Shown here piece after piece: positions 62,613 to 64,000 of a stretch of DNA of 64,000 nt (position 1 is its first letter; each line of letters starts with the position of its first letter). The DNA comes from Paenibacillus sp. 1001270B_150601_E10 (GTDB taxonomy: Bacteria > Bacillota > Bacilli > Paenibacillales > Paenibacillaceae): positions 285,975 through 349,974 of the forward strand of contig NZ_JADMOL010000002.1 in NCBI RefSeq assembly GCF_015558675.1, in the 5' to 3' direction. The notes under the pieces were generated by a model. The model was not told where the DNA came from. It saw only the letters and a program-made list of their open reading frames with translations, and ran no database searches. Position numbers and translations under genes: made by a program.

Positions 62613-63221
62613 ATGGGTCATGCCACGAGACGTGTTGGGATTATGGGTGGAACCTTTGATCCTATACATATCGGACATTTAATTGCAGCAGAAGCTGCAA
62701 TCGAATGTGTAGGCCTTGATGAAGTGTGGTTCATGCCTGCACATGTCCCGCCTCATAAGAGTCGTCAGCCAGAGGCATCGGCCAAGCAGCGCTTGGAGAT
62801 GACTGCGCTTGCTGTGAGTGGGGAGCCACGGTTCTCAGCAAGTTCATGGGAGATGGATAGAGGCGGAGTGTCTTATACTCTTCATACGGTAAAGGCATTG
62901 CAAGAGGAATATCCGAATACGGAATGGTATTGGATCATCGGCGCCGATATGGTGGCCTTTTTGCCCCAATGGCATGGAATCGAAGAGCTGATCGAACGGA
63001 TCCATTTTATCGGGGTGCGCCGGCCGGGTACGCCATGGCCACTCGAGGCGCTCCCCGTTGAATGGAGAGGCCGCATTCTGGAAGCAGATATGCCAAAGCT
63101 TGATATCTCTTCGACGAATATTCGCAAGCGAGTGAAGGATCGCCGGTCGATCCGTTACTTCGTTTCGGATTCGGTTCTTCATTACATACAAAGGTGGGAG
63201 TTGTATGAACAGAAGCCGTGA
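62613..63221 (+). CDS. nadD: Nicotinate-nucleotide adenylyltransferase
   Basis: Makes deamido-NAD from NaMN and ATP. Nucleotidyltransferase motif GGTFDPIHIGHLIAAE and SSTNIRKRV near the C-terminus; MPAHVPPHK substrate loop. 202 residues. AGGAGG upstream; overlaps yqeK by 17 bp. Confidence 0.95.
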   Translation: MGHATRRVGIMGGTFDPIHIGHLIAAEAAIECVGLDEVWFMPAHVPPHKSRQPEASAKQRLEMTALAVSGEPRFSASSWEMDRGGVSYTLHTVKALQEEYPNTEWYWIIGADMVAFLPQWHGIEELIERIHFIGVRRPGTPWPLEALPVEWRGRILEADMPKLDISSTNIRKRVKDRRSIRYFVSDSVLHYIQRWELYEQKP

Positions 63222-63786
63222 GGAATTGATGAAGGCTGTTCGTGAACAGATGCCTGAACATCGCTGGGCACATACAGAGGGTGTCATGCATGCCGCAGTG
63301 GCGCTCGCTAAGCGTTATGGAGCGGATCCCGTTAAAGCGGATCTTGCAGCCCTCCTCCACGACGTTGCTAAGTATTGGCGAACGGATAAGATGGAGCAGA
63401 TTATACGCGAGCAGCTGCTGCCGGCAGAGCTCCTTGAGCATGACAAGTCGTTATGGCATGCGCCCGTTGGGGCGTTTGTAGCGGAATATGAATACGGGAT
63501 CACCGATCCTGAAATCTTGGATGCGATACGTTATCATACCTCTGGCCGTGAGAACATGACCCTATTGGACCGCATCGTATGCCTGGCTGATTATATTGAG
63601 CCTGGTCGTGACTTTCCAGGCGTTGATCATATTCGTGAATTGGCTGAGCACCATTTGGATCAAGCGCTGGTGGCTGGATTTGATTCGACGATTTCATTTC
63701 TGCTTGAGAAGAAGCGCCGGATCTTCCCGTTGACCGTGATTGCCCGCAATAGCTTGCTGCTCTCCATGGAGAATAATCAAGCATAG
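63205..63786 (+). CDS. yqeK: HD-domain hydrolase YqeK (symmetrical Ap4A hydrolase)
   Basis: HD phosphohydrolase, now known as a symmetrical diadenosine tetraphosphatase. HRWAHTEGVMHAA, LAALLHDVAKY, HAPVGAFVAE and the Asp of VCLADYIEPGRDF are the metal ligands. 193 residues. GGTGGGAG before the ATG, inside nadD. Confidence 0.93.
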   Translation: MNRSREELMKAVREQMPEHRWAHTEGVMHAAVALAKRYGADPVKADLAALLHDVAKYWRTDKMEQIIREQLLPAELLEHDKSLWHAPVGAFVAEYEYGITDPEILDAIRYHTSGRENMTLLDRIVCLADYIEPGRDFPGVDHIRELAEHHLDQALVAGFDSTISFLLEKKRRIFPLTVIARNSLLLSMENNQA

Positions 63787-63902
63787 CTTGGCTGCTCCGC
63801 TTTCTTGGAACAGATGATTATTGGTGACTTATGATCAGGTTCTAAGTTTATTAAGGACAATGGATATACAAAATAGGGATAAGGATAGAATGGAGGCTTA
63901 TT

Positions 63903-64000
63903 ATGACAGTTACACCCGAACAATTGCTTGAAATGACGGTTACAGCAGCAGAAGATAAAAAAGCGATGGATGTAATCGCGTTAGACTTGAAAGGAATTTC
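63903..64000 (+). CDS. rsfS: Ribosomal silencing factor RsfS (3' truncated by window edge)
   Basis: MTVTPEQLLEMTVTAAEDKKAMDVIALDLKGI is the characteristic N-terminus of RsfS, which blocks 30S-50S joining by binding L14. GGAGGC precedes the ATG at 63903. Cut by the end of the window. Cluster position after yqeK agrees. Confidence 0.9.
   Translation, partial: MTVTPEQLLEMTVTAAEDKKAMDVIALDLKGI

Overview
The window looks like a chromosome segment of a spore-forming, S-layer-bearing Firmicute close to Paenibacillus. This rests on an uninterrupted sporulation sigma factor K gene, spoVAC-AD-AE, a large exported protein with three C-terminal SLH repeats, AGGAGG-type ribosome binding sites, many TTG/GTG starts, and a yqeG-yqeH-aroE-yhbY-nadD-yqeK-rsfS cluster in Bacillales order.

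Layout. 1-2.1 kb: the end of a petrobactin-type siderophore operon (asbE-like, asbF), then a rhodanese-like gene with a CsoR/CstR-type operator across its promoter. 2.2-27.3 kb: a composite CRISPR-Cas island with three type I-C arrays (about 24, 23 and 30 repeats), each preceded by the same 45-nt palindromic leader element. Between arrays 1 and 2 lies a type III-B cmr1-6 operon, with a Cas10 that has no HD domain but an intact GGDD, plus a DUF6602-like gene. Between arrays 2 and 3 lie two PH-domain membrane proteins, a WYL regulator, cas3, and the type I-C operon cas5c-cas8c(+internal cas11c)-cas7c-cas4-cas1-cas2. 27.5-29.5 kb: a zinc-ribbon gene, a membrane protein gene and a collapsed IS3 relic. 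29.5-43 kb: a DUF4855/discoidin protein, sigK, a GT39-type membrane glycosyltransferase, a peptide transporter, a leaderless GH68 enzyme, an AraC regulator, a Gfo/Idh oxidoreductase and a sugar isomerase. 43-48 kb: an S-layer-type metallophosphoesterase. 48.5-64 kb: DinB, a second WYL regulator, a radical SAM protein, a CBM9-like protein, spoVA genes, a MoxR/DUF58/transglutaminase operon, and the yqeG-rsfS cluster running off the window end.

Main discovery. Between cas3 and cas5c, on the minus strand, a TATAAT -10 box abuts a degenerate I-C repeat (19554-19528) that keeps the first 5 and last 14 bases of the real repeat. It is followed by a 17-nt pseudo-spacer. The same 17 nt recur on the plus strand at 19630-19646, about 100 bp away and directly upstream of cas5c. 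The copy is preceded by TTC, the I-C PAM, and has mismatches only at positions 6 and 12 within the 17 nt (the next mismatch is at 18), the positions Cascade does not read. The predicted Cascade footprint covers the -35 of a candidate cas promoter. This is the architecture of a CreR-type crRNA-like RNA that directs Cascade to repress its own operon.

How it fits together. The I-C operon supplies adaptation (Cas1/2/4) and crRNA processing (Cas5c). The III-B complex has neither and probably borrows I-C crRNAs. The mini-crRNA would let Cascade sense its own crRNA-loaded level and hold down its own synthesis, while cas3 sits on a separate transcript with the WYL regulator.
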